A stretch of DNA of 64,000 nucleotides from the NCBI GenBank assembly GCA_964464175.1, contig CAYXFD010000003.1, positions 95,006 to 159,005 of the forward strand, in the 5' to 3' direction. The notes under the pieces are model-generated. The model was given only the letters and a program-made list of their open reading frames with translations, was not told where the DNA came from and did not search any database. Of the stretch, positions 9,277 through 18,144 are shown piece by piece. Positions within the stretch are counted from its first letter, which is position 1; each line of letters opens with the position of its first letter. Source of the DNA: CAYXFD01 sp964464175 (GTDB lineage: Bacteria; Cloacimonadota; Cloacimonadia; Cloacimonadales; JAJBBL01). Position numbers and translations under genes: made by a program.

Positions 9277-10848
9277 CTATTCGTCTTTCAGAAAAAGGTT
9301 AGCAATAATATCCGAGGGAGTAACAGCCGCCGTTTTCTTGAGCAGTGAACAGCTCTCAGCAGTAGTACCTAACAGATATGAACCTGCCGTTGCAGCCTCA
9401 GAAGGAAGTAACTTCTGCCCGAGAAACGATACTATTATCCCGGCTAAAACATCACCACTTCCTCCGGTAGCCAGACCGTCATTTCCCGAAATGTCAAAAA
9501 ACATGCCGGAGCGGTTGGCAAAAATGCGGGTTATCCCTTTTAAAAGTAGATGACAATCATATTCACTGAGAAATTGCTTAACAGCACCTACCGGGTCTTG
9601 TAGTACTTCCTGTATCGATACATGGGTCATTCTGGCAAATTCTCCAATATGAGGTGTCAGAACAAACGGTTTCTTTTCACACCTTTGCAGCCAGTGAGGA
9701 TAATGGGCGAGAATATTAAGAGCATCGGCATCGAAGAGAGCCGGTTTTTCCCATTCCATTGTCACAATATTTACCAGAGCAGTGGAGAGGGGGTTTACCC
9801 CCAAGCCCGGTCCGATCAGAAGGACATCATAAAGCTCAAGGGCAGACAGCAGCTCTTTTATCCCCGGAACTGTCCGAATCCTGTCTTCAGCAGCATATCC
9901 GGAATGCATTATTTCCTCTTCGGAAAAAGGAAGAGTTTTGGTCATTATTTCGACAAGATTTGTTTCATAAATTGCCTCCATCCCCTGATGATGAAAGAGG
10001 GTGATCAATCCGCTGCCGGCACGAAGAGCCGCTTTAGCAGCTAAAACAGCCGCACCGGAAAAGCCGGGAGAACCGGCGATTATTGCCACCCTTCCATAAT
10101 CTCCTTTGTGGTAGAACCGATTACGATAGGGATAGGAGATGTTATCAGCTGTTATCAGATTGACAGCCGGACATTTATCTTGCCAGACATTCTGAGGAAT
10201 CCCGATATCTATCGCTATAACCCTGCCCGAATACTCTCTCCCTTTGCCCAGAAAATGCCCGTATTTGGGAGCAGCCATCGTGAGAGTATAATCTGCCTTG
10301 AAGGCTTTTTCCGTCTGTCCGGTGTTGGCATTGAGACCGCTGCAGATGTCAACGGCAAATTTCTTTCCCGGCAGTGTATTCAGAGTGGTCAGGATCTTTG
10401 CCTGCAACTCAGGTAATTCTCCTTTGAATCCTATACCGAAGAGGGCATCAATCAACCCCCTAAACCCTGGCTTTTCTTCGCAAAACTGAACGGCAGCTAT
10501 CTCCTCCCACTCTTTGGTGCTGGATATGGGAATGATCCCGATACCTAACTTTTCGAGCAGTTCGAAATTAGCAGTAGTCTCTTGAGACATTCTTTCCCGG
10601 TTCCCGACAAAAAAGACCACCGACTCAAATCCAAGATTTTTCAGACAGCGGGCAATAACAAAACCATCCCCGCCATTGTTACCGTGCCCTGAGAAAATCC
10701 CTATCTTTGCCTCTTCTTCTACCTGACCGGCAATGAACTGAGCTGCATTATAACCGGCATGTTCCATCAAGATCCCGGCATCGATTCCGATTTTCTCAAT
10801 AGTATGTTTGTCAATCCCGGTCATTTCTTCTTTAGAAAGTACATACAT
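9277..10848 (-). CDS. nnrD: Bifunctional NAD(P)H-hydrate epimerase / ADP-dependent NAD(P)H-hydrate dehydratase
   Basis: The enzyme repairs hydrated NADH and NADPH. The N-terminal YjeF_N epimerase domain shows GHGNNGGDGFVIARCL and the later ALFGIGFKGEL. The C-terminal ribokinase-like dehydratase domain shows RVAIIAGSPGFSGAA, LIGPGLG, LTPHIGEFARM and TGGSGDVLAGII, where the aspartate of GSGD is the expected catalytic base. The frame reaches a TTG that overlaps the stop of the sensor kinase gene (TTGA), but MYVLSKEEM at 10848 fits the family start and has AGGGA upstream. About 523 residues, normal for the fused form. Confidence 0.92.
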   Translation of the reverse strand: MYVLSKEEMTGIDKHTIEKIGIDAGILMEHAGYNAAQFIAGQVEEEAKIGIFSGHGNNGGDGFVIARCLKNLGFESVVFFVGNRERMSQETTANFELLEKLGIGIIPISSTKEWEEIAAVQFCEEKPGFRGLIDALFGIGFKGELPELQAKILTTLNTLPGKKFAVDICSGLNANTGQTEKAFKADYTLTMAAPKYGHFLGKGREYSGRVIAIDIGIPQNVWQDKCPAVNLITADNISYPYRNRFYHKGDYGRVAIIAGSPGFSGAAVLAAKAALRAGSGLITLFHHQGMEAIYETNLVEIMTKTLPFSEEEIMHSGYAAEDRIRTVPGIKELLSALELYDVLLIGPGLGVNPLSTALVNIVTMEWEKPALFDADALNILAHYPHWLQRCEKKPFVLTPHIGEFARMTHVSIQEVLQDPVGAVKQFLSEYDCHLLLKGITRIFANRSGMFFDISGNDGLATGGSGDVLAGIIVSFLGQKLLPSEAATAGSYLLGTTAESCSLLKKTAAVTPSDIIANLFLKDE

Positions 10849-10922
10849 CTTTACATCCCTATCAAACCCCATAACCAGAATACGATAATCCTTATTCTTG
10901 TCATTACTTTTTTTTTGTTCGT

Positions 10923-12164
10923 TCAATTCTCCGGGATAGTTATTTCGATCGTTGAACCTTCATCAATAACGCTGTGGATGACCTGGATTTTCCCATGATG
11001 GTAGTCCACAACTATCCTTCTTGCTAAACTCAAACCGAGACCCCAGCCGCGTGATTTTGTACTGACTCCGGGATCGAAGATCTTGCTTTGCATTGATTTG
11101 GGGATACCTTTTCCTTCATCCTGCACGATAATATGTGTCTTTTTATTTTCCTGAAAAGCAATAACAATGATGCTCCCCCCTTTTTTCTGCATGGCATCTA
11201 TCGCATTCTTGATCAGATTCTCCACAGCCCATTTAATCAGATCGGGGTCAACATTAACCTTAATATCCTGGATTTTGCTGATAAGTATTATATCTATCTT
11301 ATAAGTTATCTGAGGTAATCGATGTTTAAAATAGAGAACCGACTCTTCGATCACATCATGCAATTTAACCGGTTTTAACTCTATCTCAGACCCTATTTTC
11401 CCAAACCGGTGGGCAACTTTCCGCAGCTGGTTGGCATCATTTTCCATGTAGGCAAGCAGCTTGGTCATTTCCGTATCCTGGTTATTCTTCTCTATCCGGC
11501 TATTGAGGACATCAATCCAGCCGAGAAGAGAAGATATGGGAGTCCCGAGCTGATGAGCCATTTCTTTAGCCATACCTACCCAGAGGATATCTTTCTCATT
11601 CCTTTTCAGGAAAAAAATGGCGTAAACACCAAACAGAACGAAGAGAAGAACAAACAGTGCTTCCACATAGGGCATCATCCTCAGACGCCTCATTGCCTTG
11701 CTTTCACTATAGAAAGCAAAGTTGATCACACTGTCATTCTCCGTACTGTAATAGAGGGGTATAACATTGCGGTCACTCTCCATTTTTTTCAGGATCCGCA
11801 GCACGTACTCTTGTTCTTCCAGAGTCAGTTCACTAAAGGTAACTCCTTCTTTGATTTCGATATTCTTCCAGTAGAGCGGTGTTTTCTTAGAATCAGTTAG
11901 AATGATAGGATAGTCTATTTCGACAATTATTTCTTCGAATACATATTGACTGAGCAGACTCTCCCAATCTTCCTCAGTAGAATAGGTAAAGAACCGGGCA
12001 AAAAGATTGGGAACTATCTCTGCCTCATACTTAAAACTACTGAGAACCATATTTGTATAGATTATGAAGAATACGAACAACAAAACCGATCCAATCGAAA
12101 AATAGAGCTTTATCAGCCTGTTCGGATACTTAAATATCCTTTTTCGCTGCTTCCCAAAGATCAT
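10923..12164 (-). CDS. Membrane sensor histidine kinase
   Basis: The protein has a membrane segment at about residues 20-42, an extracytoplasmic domain of roughly 120 residues, a second membrane segment at about 165-186, and a kinase core. The phosphoacceptor box is KEMAHQLGTPISSLLG, His about 204; the ATPase domain has NLIKNAIDAM (N box), DEGKGIP (G1) and GWGLGLSLAR (G2). There is no HAMP or PAS domain. The ATG at 12164 has GGAGA seven bases upstream and overlaps the end of mazG by 35 bases. No response regulator is adjacent; the receiver protein at 14.1-14.5 kb, two genes upstream of mazG, is a possible partner. Confidence 0.9.
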   Translation of the reverse strand: MIFGKQRKRIFKYPNRLIKLYFSIGSVLLFVFFIIYTNMVLSSFKYEAEIVPNLFARFFTYSTEEDWESLLSQYVFEEIIVEIDYPIILTDSKKTPLYWKNIEIKEGVTFSELTLEEQEYVLRILKKMESDRNVIPLYYSTENDSVINFAFYSESKAMRRLRMMPYVEALFVLLFVLFGVYAIFFLKRNEKDILWVGMAKEMAHQLGTPISSLLGWIDVLNSRIEKNNQDTEMTKLLAYMENDANQLRKVAHRFGKIGSEIELKPVKLHDVIEESVLYFKHRLPQITYKIDIILISKIQDIKVNVDPDLIKWAVENLIKNAIDAMQKKGGSIIVIAFQENKKTHIIVQDEGKGIPKSMQSKIFDPGVSTKSRGWGLGLSLARRIVVDYHHGKIQVIHSVIDEGSTIEITIPEN

Positions 12165-12915
12165 CAAGCTTCTCCAATGTGCTATCGTAAATGTTTTTAT
12201 CGTGGTCACGGTGATATTTTTCTATCATCTGAAAACGGTGTTCGAACTTTTTACAGGCTTTCTTTAAGGCAGCTTCCGAATCAATCCCGGATTTTCGGGC
12301 AAAGTTTACCACAGAGAAGAGCAGATCACCGATCTCTTCTGTCAGAGCTGTTTTATTCTCCTTCTCAACTTCGATCATTTCCTGCAGTTCTTCTTTGATC
12401 TTGATAATGACATCCTGGGCATCCCGCCAATCAAATCCCACAGAAGCAGCTTTTTCCTGCATCCTCTGGGCATAGATCAGAGCCGGCATAGTTTTTGGTA
12501 TCCCTTCCAGTATCGATTCTCTCGTTTCCCGCTTCTCATGATGTTTCAGACGCTCCCAGTTCATCTTTACCTTTTCCGAACATATCTTGCTGCCATCCCT
12601 GCTCACCTCATCACCAAAAACATGTGGATGACGGCTAACAAGTTTTAATGTAACACCCTCCAGGACATCAGAAAGAGCAAAGAAGCCCTGCTCATCTGCT
12701 ATCCGGACCTGCATCAAAATATGAAGCAGTAAATCTCCCAGCTCTTCTTTCAGATGTTCCGGATCTTCATTATCGATTGCTTCAATTGCTTCATAAAGTT
12801 CTTCGATAAAATTCGGGATCAGAGAATGTGGAGTCTGTTTTAAGTCCCAGGGACAACCCTCTTCGGGGTCTCTCAATCTTTCTACCGTCTGCCACAATTT
12901 GTCAAATGCCTGCAT
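12130..12915 (-). CDS. mazG: Nucleoside triphosphate pyrophosphohydrolase MazG
   Basis: The 261-residue protein has two tandem MazG domains, as in E. coli MazG. Each has the metal-binding EELxE and EExGD helix signature: EELYEAIEAI with EELGDLLLHI, then EELQEMIEV with EEIGDLLFSV. The motif GCPWDLKQTPHSL near the N-terminus is typical. The enzyme hydrolyses NTPs to NMP and pyrophosphate and is linked to nutritional stress and house-cleaning. Good ribosome-binding site (AGAGGA) before the ATG. Translationally coupled to the downstream sensor kinase by overlap. Confidence 0.95.
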   Translation of the reverse strand: MQAFDKLWQTVERLRDPEEGCPWDLKQTPHSLIPNFIEELYEAIEAIDNEDPEHLKEELGDLLLHILMQVRIADEQGFFALSDVLEGVTLKLVSRHPHVFGDEVSRDGSKICSEKVKMNWERLKHHEKRETRESILEGIPKTMPALIYAQRMQEKAASVGFDWRDAQDVIIKIKEELQEMIEVEKENKTALTEEIGDLLFSVVNFARKSGIDSEAALKKACKKFEHRFQMIEKYHRDHDKNIYDSTLEKLDDLWEAAKKDI

Positions 12916-13044
12916 TATTTTCCTCTGTTCGGGTTTTGATTAATATGCTGACAGGGAGGAGATTCCTGTAAAGTATTATTTCATAAATCCGGTTCAGTTT
13001 GACTCTTCTTTTCCTGAGTTTCCAGGGAAAGACTGATGAGAGAT

Positions 13045-14076
13045 TTACTCACCCCTGGACAAAGGATCATCATCCACCGGCTCAACAATCTCATCCCAAT
13101 TCTTCTTAATAACGCGATTACGCCATTTTTTCCTAATCCAGGCTAATAACAGGATGAAGGGGAGGATCCCCCACACTATTCCGGTAAAAGCAAGCAGCAT
13201 CTCGATCCGGAATCTCCGTTTGAGCTGATCCTCAAAAAGGGGAGAGAATTGAGTCGGGGTCATATTGAACGCCCTGAAAAAAGCAACGGTAAATTCTTTC
13301 TCTCCCTTAGAGTAATCCCAAAGAGAATAGAACTCTTCCCGCTTCGAAGAGTAGAGATATTTGACCGCTAATGCCGATTTGGTGTAAAAAGAGTCCCACC
13401 GAATCCTTCCTGCGGGGTATCTCTCCTTCATTTCGTTGAGGGTTAGGCTGTTACCGAGCAGATAATCTTTAGCATAGATAAGCTCTCTCTCGAAGGATAA
13501 ATCAGCGGAAAAAAACACCGCCATCCCTTCATGAAACCAGAGGGGAACATTGTAAAAGAGAGAATCCAAAAAGAGATGAATATATTCATGGAGGACGATC
13601 TGCCTTAAACGACTGAAATCTTTTATATCGCGGGGATTTCGAATATAGATCCTTCTTTCTCCGGGGAAGTAAACCGCTTCACTGAATTCTACTATTCCTG
13701 AAAAACCGGAAACAACTCTCTGGTAGTATTCTCTGTCGGGGGCAATGACAAGATCACCGGCAATCTCCGGATAGAAGCCTATTGCTCGTTGAAAATCAGT
13801 AAAATCATTCAGAAATCTGGGAATAGTCTGTTCTATGATTTGTCTGTCTTTGGGATGATAATGAAAAACCAGATTCTCTTCGCGCCTCTGCTCCCATTCC
13901 TCCCCAGACAATCCGTAAAGAGAGATTGAAGAGAGAATTACCAGGATCAGAATAACTCCCCAAACTTCTCTGCTTCTCCTGTTTCCGGTAAAGCTTACCT
14001 TACGCTGAAGGTATAGTCCTCCCTTCATAATACCCGAAGAGAGTTTTTGAATCATTTTCTTGACTTTTGGAGACAA
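13045..14076 (-). CDS. Membrane-anchored gluzincin-type peptidase (peptidase MA-like)
   Basis: A membrane segment near residues 40-58 precedes an extracytoplasmic domain. The domain holds a zinc motif, LHEYIHLF (about 164-171), and a following WFHEGMA about 15 residues later that would give the third zinc ligand, the pattern of the peptidase MA-like family. A second membrane segment sits near 294-314 (LLAFTGIVWGILPFILLLAWI), with a basic and acidic cytoplasmic tail. The catalytic domain would face the periplasm. The start is uncertain: TTG codons at 14082 and 14076 both follow GAGGTGA, and 14076 has the better spacing. Substrate unknown. Confidence 0.78.
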   Translation of the reverse strand: MSPKVKKMIQKLSSGIMKGGLYLQRKVSFTGNRRSREVWGVILILVILSSISLYGLSGEEWEQRREENLVFHYHPKDRQIIEQTIPRFLNDFTDFQRAIGFYPEIAGDLVIAPDREYYQRVVSGFSGIVEFSEAVYFPGERRIYIRNPRDIKDFSRLRQIVLHEYIHLFLDSLFYNVPLWFHEGMAVFFSADLSFERELIYAKDYLLGNSLTLNEMKERYPAGRIRWDSFYTKSALAVKYLYSSKREEFYSLWDYSKGEKEFTVAFFRAFNMTPTQFSPLFEDQLKRRFRIEMLLAFTGIVWGILPFILLLAWIRKKWRNRVIKKNWDEIVEPVDDDPLSRGE

Positions 14077-14147
14077 ATTCAAGTCACCTCTAATGCTGGC
14101 TCTGTACCTTCCCAGCAGTCAGCTTTCTGAATAGCTCGCCAATGATT

Positions 14148-14543
14148 CTATTCTTCTTTTTTAGCTAACTTAAGCCTTTCGCGGATAAGTTTTACCAGAT
14201 AATCATTGTCAAATGGTTTAAAGAGAATATCTTCGGGACACAAACCGGCATTGCGGGCATTAACTACCGTATGGTTTGGGTCATAACCAAACCCGGTCAT
14301 CATGATAACCGGCATATCCTCGTTTTGCTCTCTTGCCCGCAGGAAAAGTTCATAGCCATCCATATCAGGCATTGCGATATCTGTTAACAGAAGATCAATA
14401 TCACCGGTCATAATATGTTTCAGGGCTTGATAACCGCTGTCGGTAGTCAAAACAGTAACTTCCGGCAGTTTTGACCGAAGTTCTTTTTCCAGCTGTTCTA
14501 TGACAAAGCTGTCGTCGTCAACAACCAAGATTTTATTTACCAT
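14148..14543 (-). CDS. Single-domain response regulator (receiver only)
   Basis: This 131-residue CheY-like protein has the acidic pair at VVDDDSF, the phosphoacceptor Asp about 55 in LLLTDIAMPD, the Thr in VIMMTGFG and the Lys in ILFKPFD. There is no output domain, so it must signal by protein contact. Its start overlaps the end of purC by seven bases, so it is translated in the purC operon. Insertion CPEDIL before the conserved Lys is slightly unusual. Confidence 0.92.
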   Translation of the reverse strand: MVNKILVVDDDSFVIEQLEKELRSKLPEVTVLTTDSGYQALKHIMTGDIDLLLTDIAMPDMDGYELFLRAREQNEDMPVIMMTGFGYDPNHTVVNARNAGLCPEDILFKPFDNDYLVKLIRERLKLAKKEE

Positions 14544-15427
14544 ACTTTTGCTTCATTACCGACTATTGTTTTATAAGCCTGGTAATATTTTTCATAGGTT
14601 TTTTCCACAATCTCCCGGGGGAGTTCGGGGGCAGGAGGTTTCTTGTTCCAACCCGCCTGGACAATATAATCTCTAATATACTGTTTATCATAGCTATTAG
14701 GGGTGGAGCCAAGCTGGTAATCTTCTCTCTCCCAGAACCTGGAAGAATCAGGGGTCAGGAGTTCATCAATAAGAATAATTCTGTTCCCTATCGTTCCGAA
14801 TTCAAATTTAGTATCAGCAAGAATGATGCCCTTTTCAAAAAGAAATTGATGTCCAAACTGATAAAGTAACAGACTCTTTTGTTTAAGCTCTTCTGCTATT
14901 TTTTTGTCTGTCATCATTAACATCTCTTTGTAGGATATATTGATGTCATTACCACTTTCTTCTTTCGTAGAGGGAGTAAAGAGAGGTTGCTCAAATTTTT
15001 GACTCTCTTTCATTTCTTCGGGCTGTAATATTCCCCCCACAGTTCCCCGCTGACCGTATTCTTTCCAGGCTGAGCCGCTGAGATAAGCCCTTACAATACA
15101 TTCGAAGGGAATGACCCGTGTCTTCCTGACCAGCATGCTCCGGTCGGCGAGTTCTTCTTTGAACTGCTGCAGTTCTTCGGGATAATCTTCAAGATCACCG
15201 CTTATCACATGATTGGGAATGATCTCTTCGGTTTTTCTGAAAAAGAAAAGGGAAATCTGATTCAGGATCTTACCCTTGTTGGGTATCGTTACCGGGAAGA
15301 CTACATCAAAGGCAGAAATCCTATCTGAAGTGACGATAAGCAGCTTGTCTCCAAGATCATAAATATCCCTTACTTTGCCCTGATAGTGACCTTTTACTAT
15401 CTCTAACTCCTTGATCTGTTTACTCAT
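14537..15427 (-). CDS. purC: Phosphoribosylaminoimidazole-succinocarboxamide synthase (SAICAR synthase)
   Basis: The enzyme joins aspartate to CAIR with ATP in de novo purine synthesis. Diagnostic segments are GKVRDIYDLGDKLLIVTSDRISAFDVV, ECIVRAYLSGSAWKEY, and LADTKFEFG followed by DELLTPDSSRFW. The 296-residue length matches the longer, yeast-like form. Its ATG overlaps the stop codon of the upstream UvrC-like gene (TAATG), and its end overlaps the receiver gene, so all three are translationally coupled. Confidence 0.97.
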   Translation of the reverse strand: MSKQIKELEIVKGHYQGKVRDIYDLGDKLLIVTSDRISAFDVVFPVTIPNKGKILNQISLFFFRKTEEIIPNHVISGDLEDYPEELQQFKEELADRSMLVRKTRVIPFECIVRAYLSGSAWKEYGQRGTVGGILQPEEMKESQKFEQPLFTPSTKEESGNDINISYKEMLMMTDKKIAEELKQKSLLLYQFGHQFLFEKGIILADTKFEFGTIGNRIILIDELLTPDSSRFWEREDYQLGSTPNSYDKQYIRDYIVQAGWNKKPPAPELPREIVEKTYEKYYQAYKTIVGNEAKVW

Positions 15428-16476
15428 TATACCTCCAAGTCAATACCTTTTCTCAGATTTATTAATGAAATTCCGTATATTTCGTCAATCTTTTCAGGAT
15501 GAATTTCCCTGATTTTTTCGAAGAGAGTCCACATTTCCCGCAAATTCTCCTTCGGAATAGCCAGATACTCCTTCTTTTCATAATCGGAAAAGTAGTTATT
15601 GATCGCTGAAAACATTTCCGTTCTGTTCTTCTCTTGCCGGCTCTCCAGCAATCCATTTCTGACCTGATATTTTATCCCCCTGAAATCAAAAGTAAGATTC
15701 AGATTCTTCGCAGTGTGAAAAAAGAGGAGATAGAGATAATATTTCTCGAGTATTCTCCCTGCATTTTTTAAGATTACAGAGCTGTTAAACTCCAGATCAT
15801 CAGCTAATTCGCTGCTTCTCTGCATTAATATTGAGCTTAGATCATTGTTAAGGGTCAAGACGAACTTGATGAGTTTCTCCAGCGGTTCTGCCGGTTCTTT
15901 AGCTACTCCCTGACCCAAAACCTGCTCACCGAGATCAGACAGATCTTCCGCACTATTCAGCACCTTCCTGATGATCTCTACCATTTCTAAAAGCAGGAAC
16001 CTGTCGGTGAACGGACCTATATAGAGAAAATCTTCCGTAGTATCATCCTTCAGCGAGAGATATGGTGCTTCCCGGTAGTTCAAAGCCAGATAGGGATAAT
16101 TATCATAAAGCCTGATCTTCTGCTGTCTTTCAGGTTGATCGTACAGCAAAACTCTCTTCTCATTTACCAGATTCTCTATCTCATTTTCAGCCGTATAATA
16201 AACAATCTGATCATATAATTCTAACACTGGTTTTAACATCAGCTTCTGCCGGTTGTCATTCTCAGGAGAATAACTCTCGCTCTCCGGAATTAACTCCGTT
16301 GTCTGAGAATTATCACTACCCCGCAATATTTCTAAGAGTCTTTTTAGATTATTTGTTCTGATGCAATATAAAACTTCCCCCTGTTTCCGGAACACTATAA
16401 CTCCATAACCTGGGGGCAACTCAGCAGCACTGCCGTTCTCTAATTCCAGTCGTTGCACTATTTTGCTCTCTTCCAT
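15427..16476 (-). CDS. UvrC N-terminal-like protein with degenerate GIY-YIG motif
   Basis: No named family was certain. Residues 20-52 (PPGYGVIVFRKQGEVLYCIR, then TNNLKRLLEIL) align in layout with the GIY-YIG nuclease start of UvrC, but the GIY tyrosine is replaced (GVI) and YVGK becomes YCIR, so nuclease activity is unlikely. Residues 127-170 (YPYLALNYREAPYLSL, LYIGPFTDRFLLLEMVEIIR) match the region of UvrC after the nuclease, where GPF/Y is conserved. There is no UvrC C-terminal nuclease or HhH domain; the rest is helical, about 170 residues. It is coupled to purC by a TAATG overlap. The UvrC relation is my inference from pattern. Confidence 0.6.
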   Translation of the reverse strand: MEESKIVQRLELENGSAAELPPGYGVIVFRKQGEVLYCIRTNNLKRLLEILRGSDNSQTTELIPESESYSPENDNRQKLMLKPVLELYDQIVYYTAENEIENLVNEKRVLLYDQPERQQKIRLYDNYPYLALNYREAPYLSLKDDTTEDFLYIGPFTDRFLLLEMVEIIRKVLNSAEDLSDLGEQVLGQGVAKEPAEPLEKLIKFVLTLNNDLSSILMQRSSELADDLEFNSSVILKNAGRILEKYYLYLLFFHTAKNLNLTFDFRGIKYQVRNGLLESRQEKNRTEMFSAINNYFSDYEKKEYLAIPKENLREMWTLFEKIREIHPEKIDEIYGISLINLRKGIDLEV

Positions 16477-16920
16477 AAATCTTTTCCTATTTTATCGGGA
16501 AACTTCTGTCAATCTGTTTTGCACATTTATCAGGAAAAAATCTCAGTAATACAAAAAAAACCGGCTTCTGACAAGATTTCTTCTTTTCATCTGCAACCCT
16601 CAAAACCGAAACAGCATTCCGTTAATGTCAATAATTACGACTATTCCTGTAGCAATTTTTCTGCCTGAAACAAATACTGTTAATCATCTTCCTGGTCTTC
16701 GATTATCCTCAACAGAAATTGTTAAACTGCATTATTTACCTCTTATCAGTCTCAGGACAACTCATTCCTCCGCCTAAAAACAAACGGAAACCACCGAAAT
16801 AGATCTTCCCCGCTTCCTTTAAAAGATAACATAAAAACCAAATCATCCGGATAAAAAAACTGTTGACGACAGTTATTACTATACTAAGATGATAATTAGT
16901 TTATTACCTCGGAGGTAAAC
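16477..16920. other. Intergenic region upstream of pfkA
   Basis: This 444-base gap separates the divergent UvrC-like gene and pfkA. It is AT-rich and holds the plus-strand pfkA promoter at its right end and presumably the minus-strand promoter of the UvrC-purC-receiver operon. I saw no tRNA, repeat or further open frame of note. Confidence 0.6.
16863..16890 (+). promoter_or_regulatory. Sigma-70-like promoter of pfkA
   Basis: TTGACG at 16863-16868 and TAAGAT at 16885-16890 are separated by 16 bases. The first base of the gene is 31 bases after the -10 element, and GGAGGT at 16911-16916 is an excellent ribosome-binding site four bases before the ATG. Confidence 0.6.
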
Positions 16921-18021
16921 ATGAGAAGAGTTTTGGTATTAACCGGCGGCGGAGATTGTCCTGGTTTGAATGCAGTATTGAGAGCTATCGTTAAAAGATC
17001 GAAACAGGAAACTGACTGGGAGATCATTGGAAGTCTGGAGGCTTTTGACGGTGTGCTCCGCGAACCTACGGAAGTTAAGGTCCTTGATGAGGCAGCAGTA
17101 GCCGGGATTCACGTCCGCGGCGGGACTATTATCGGTACAACAAATACGGGCGGCCCTTTTGAATGGCCTGTTCAGAACAGTGATGGAACCTGGACTACCG
17201 TTGACCGTTCCGACGAGTTGATCAGGAAGCTGCAATGTATGGGGATCAATGCGGTCATTAACATCGGAGGTGACGGTTCCCAGAGAATATCGCAAGCCCT
17301 CTATGAAAAAGGATTAAACATCATAGGTGTTCCCAAAACCATAGATAATGATCTCAGTGTTACCGATTTCACCTTTGGATTTCAGACTGCTGTGCAGACT
17401 GCTACCGAAGCGGTTGATAAGCTTGTTACTACAGCTGCAAGTCATAACAGAATTCTGATCCTGGAGGTTATGGGTCGTTATGCCGGCTGGATTGCTCTTC
17501 ATTCCGCTATTGCCGGTGGGGCAGAGGTCTGTCTGATACCGGAAATCCCTTATGATATCAGTGTAGTTTTGAAGAGAATCCAGAAAAGATTCATCCGGGG
17601 TAAGGGATTTGCCAATATCGTTATTGCCGAAGGAGCTAAACCGGTGGGCGGCGGCATGGTCTATCAGCAAAAGAATGAAGAAAAGGGAGTCATCACTTCC
17701 CGTCTGGGGGGAGTAGCCTTACGTTTGAAAGAGGAACTGAAGGCTGCCGGTTGTGAAGGTGAAATCAGAGAAACGGTACTGGGACATTTACAAAGAGGAG
17801 GGACACCTACAGCTTATGACCGGGTTTTAGCAACCCAGTTCGGGGTCAAAGCTTTTGAGATGGTCCTGGAAGAGAAATTCGGAGAGATGGTAGCTTACAA
17901 ACATCCCGATATAATCTCTGTACCCTTTAAAGAGGTAATGAAACAGTACAATTATGTAAATATGGATTCCTATCTGATCAGAACTGCCAAAGGAATCGGA
18001 ATTTCATTTGGAGATCAATAG
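16921..18021 (+). CDS. pfkA: 6-phosphofructokinase, group III PfkA type
   Basis: The 366-residue enzyme phosphorylates fructose 6-phosphate. The nucleotide loop LTGGGDCPGLNAVL opens the protein, followed by NIGGDGSQ, VPKTIDNDL, and VMGRYAGWIAL. GGDG at the phosphate-donor site usually indicates ATP use, whereas the lysine in PKTIDND is shared with PPi-dependent forms. This mixture is typical of group III enzymes. Donor preference therefore cannot be fixed from sequence. A second PFK of a different type lies at 32-33.2 kb. Confidence 0.94.
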   Translation: MRRVLVLTGGGDCPGLNAVLRAIVKRSKQETDWEIIGSLEAFDGVLREPTEVKVLDEAAVAGIHVRGGTIIGTTNTGGPFEWPVQNSDGTWTTVDRSDELIRKLQCMGINAVINIGGDGSQRISQALYEKGLNIIGVPKTIDNDLSVTDFTFGFQTAVQTATEAVDKLVTTAASHNRILILEVMGRYAGWIALHSAIAGGAEVCLIPEIPYDISVVLKRIQKRFIRGKGFANIVIAEGAKPVGGGMVYQQKNEEKGVITSRLGGVALRLKEELKAAGCEGEIRETVLGHLQRGGTPTAYDRVLATQFGVKAFEMVLEEKFGEMVAYKHPDIISVPFKEVMKQYNYVNMDSYLIRTAKGIGISFGDQ

Positions 18022-18144
18022 AAGCTACCGCCCGGAAATACCGATACCTCTTATCCGGGAAAAACATCTATAAGCAGAGTATGGGTTTCCCGTCTCCCAC
18101 ACTAAAGGAAACAGCATCAAAATATGTCTTTTCCTGAATATAAT

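Noticed and set aside
18032..18062. CCCGGA/TCCGGG hairpin after pfkA as a terminator
   Set aside because: It is followed by A residues on the plus strand and not by T residues on the minus strand, so it does not fit an intrinsic terminator.
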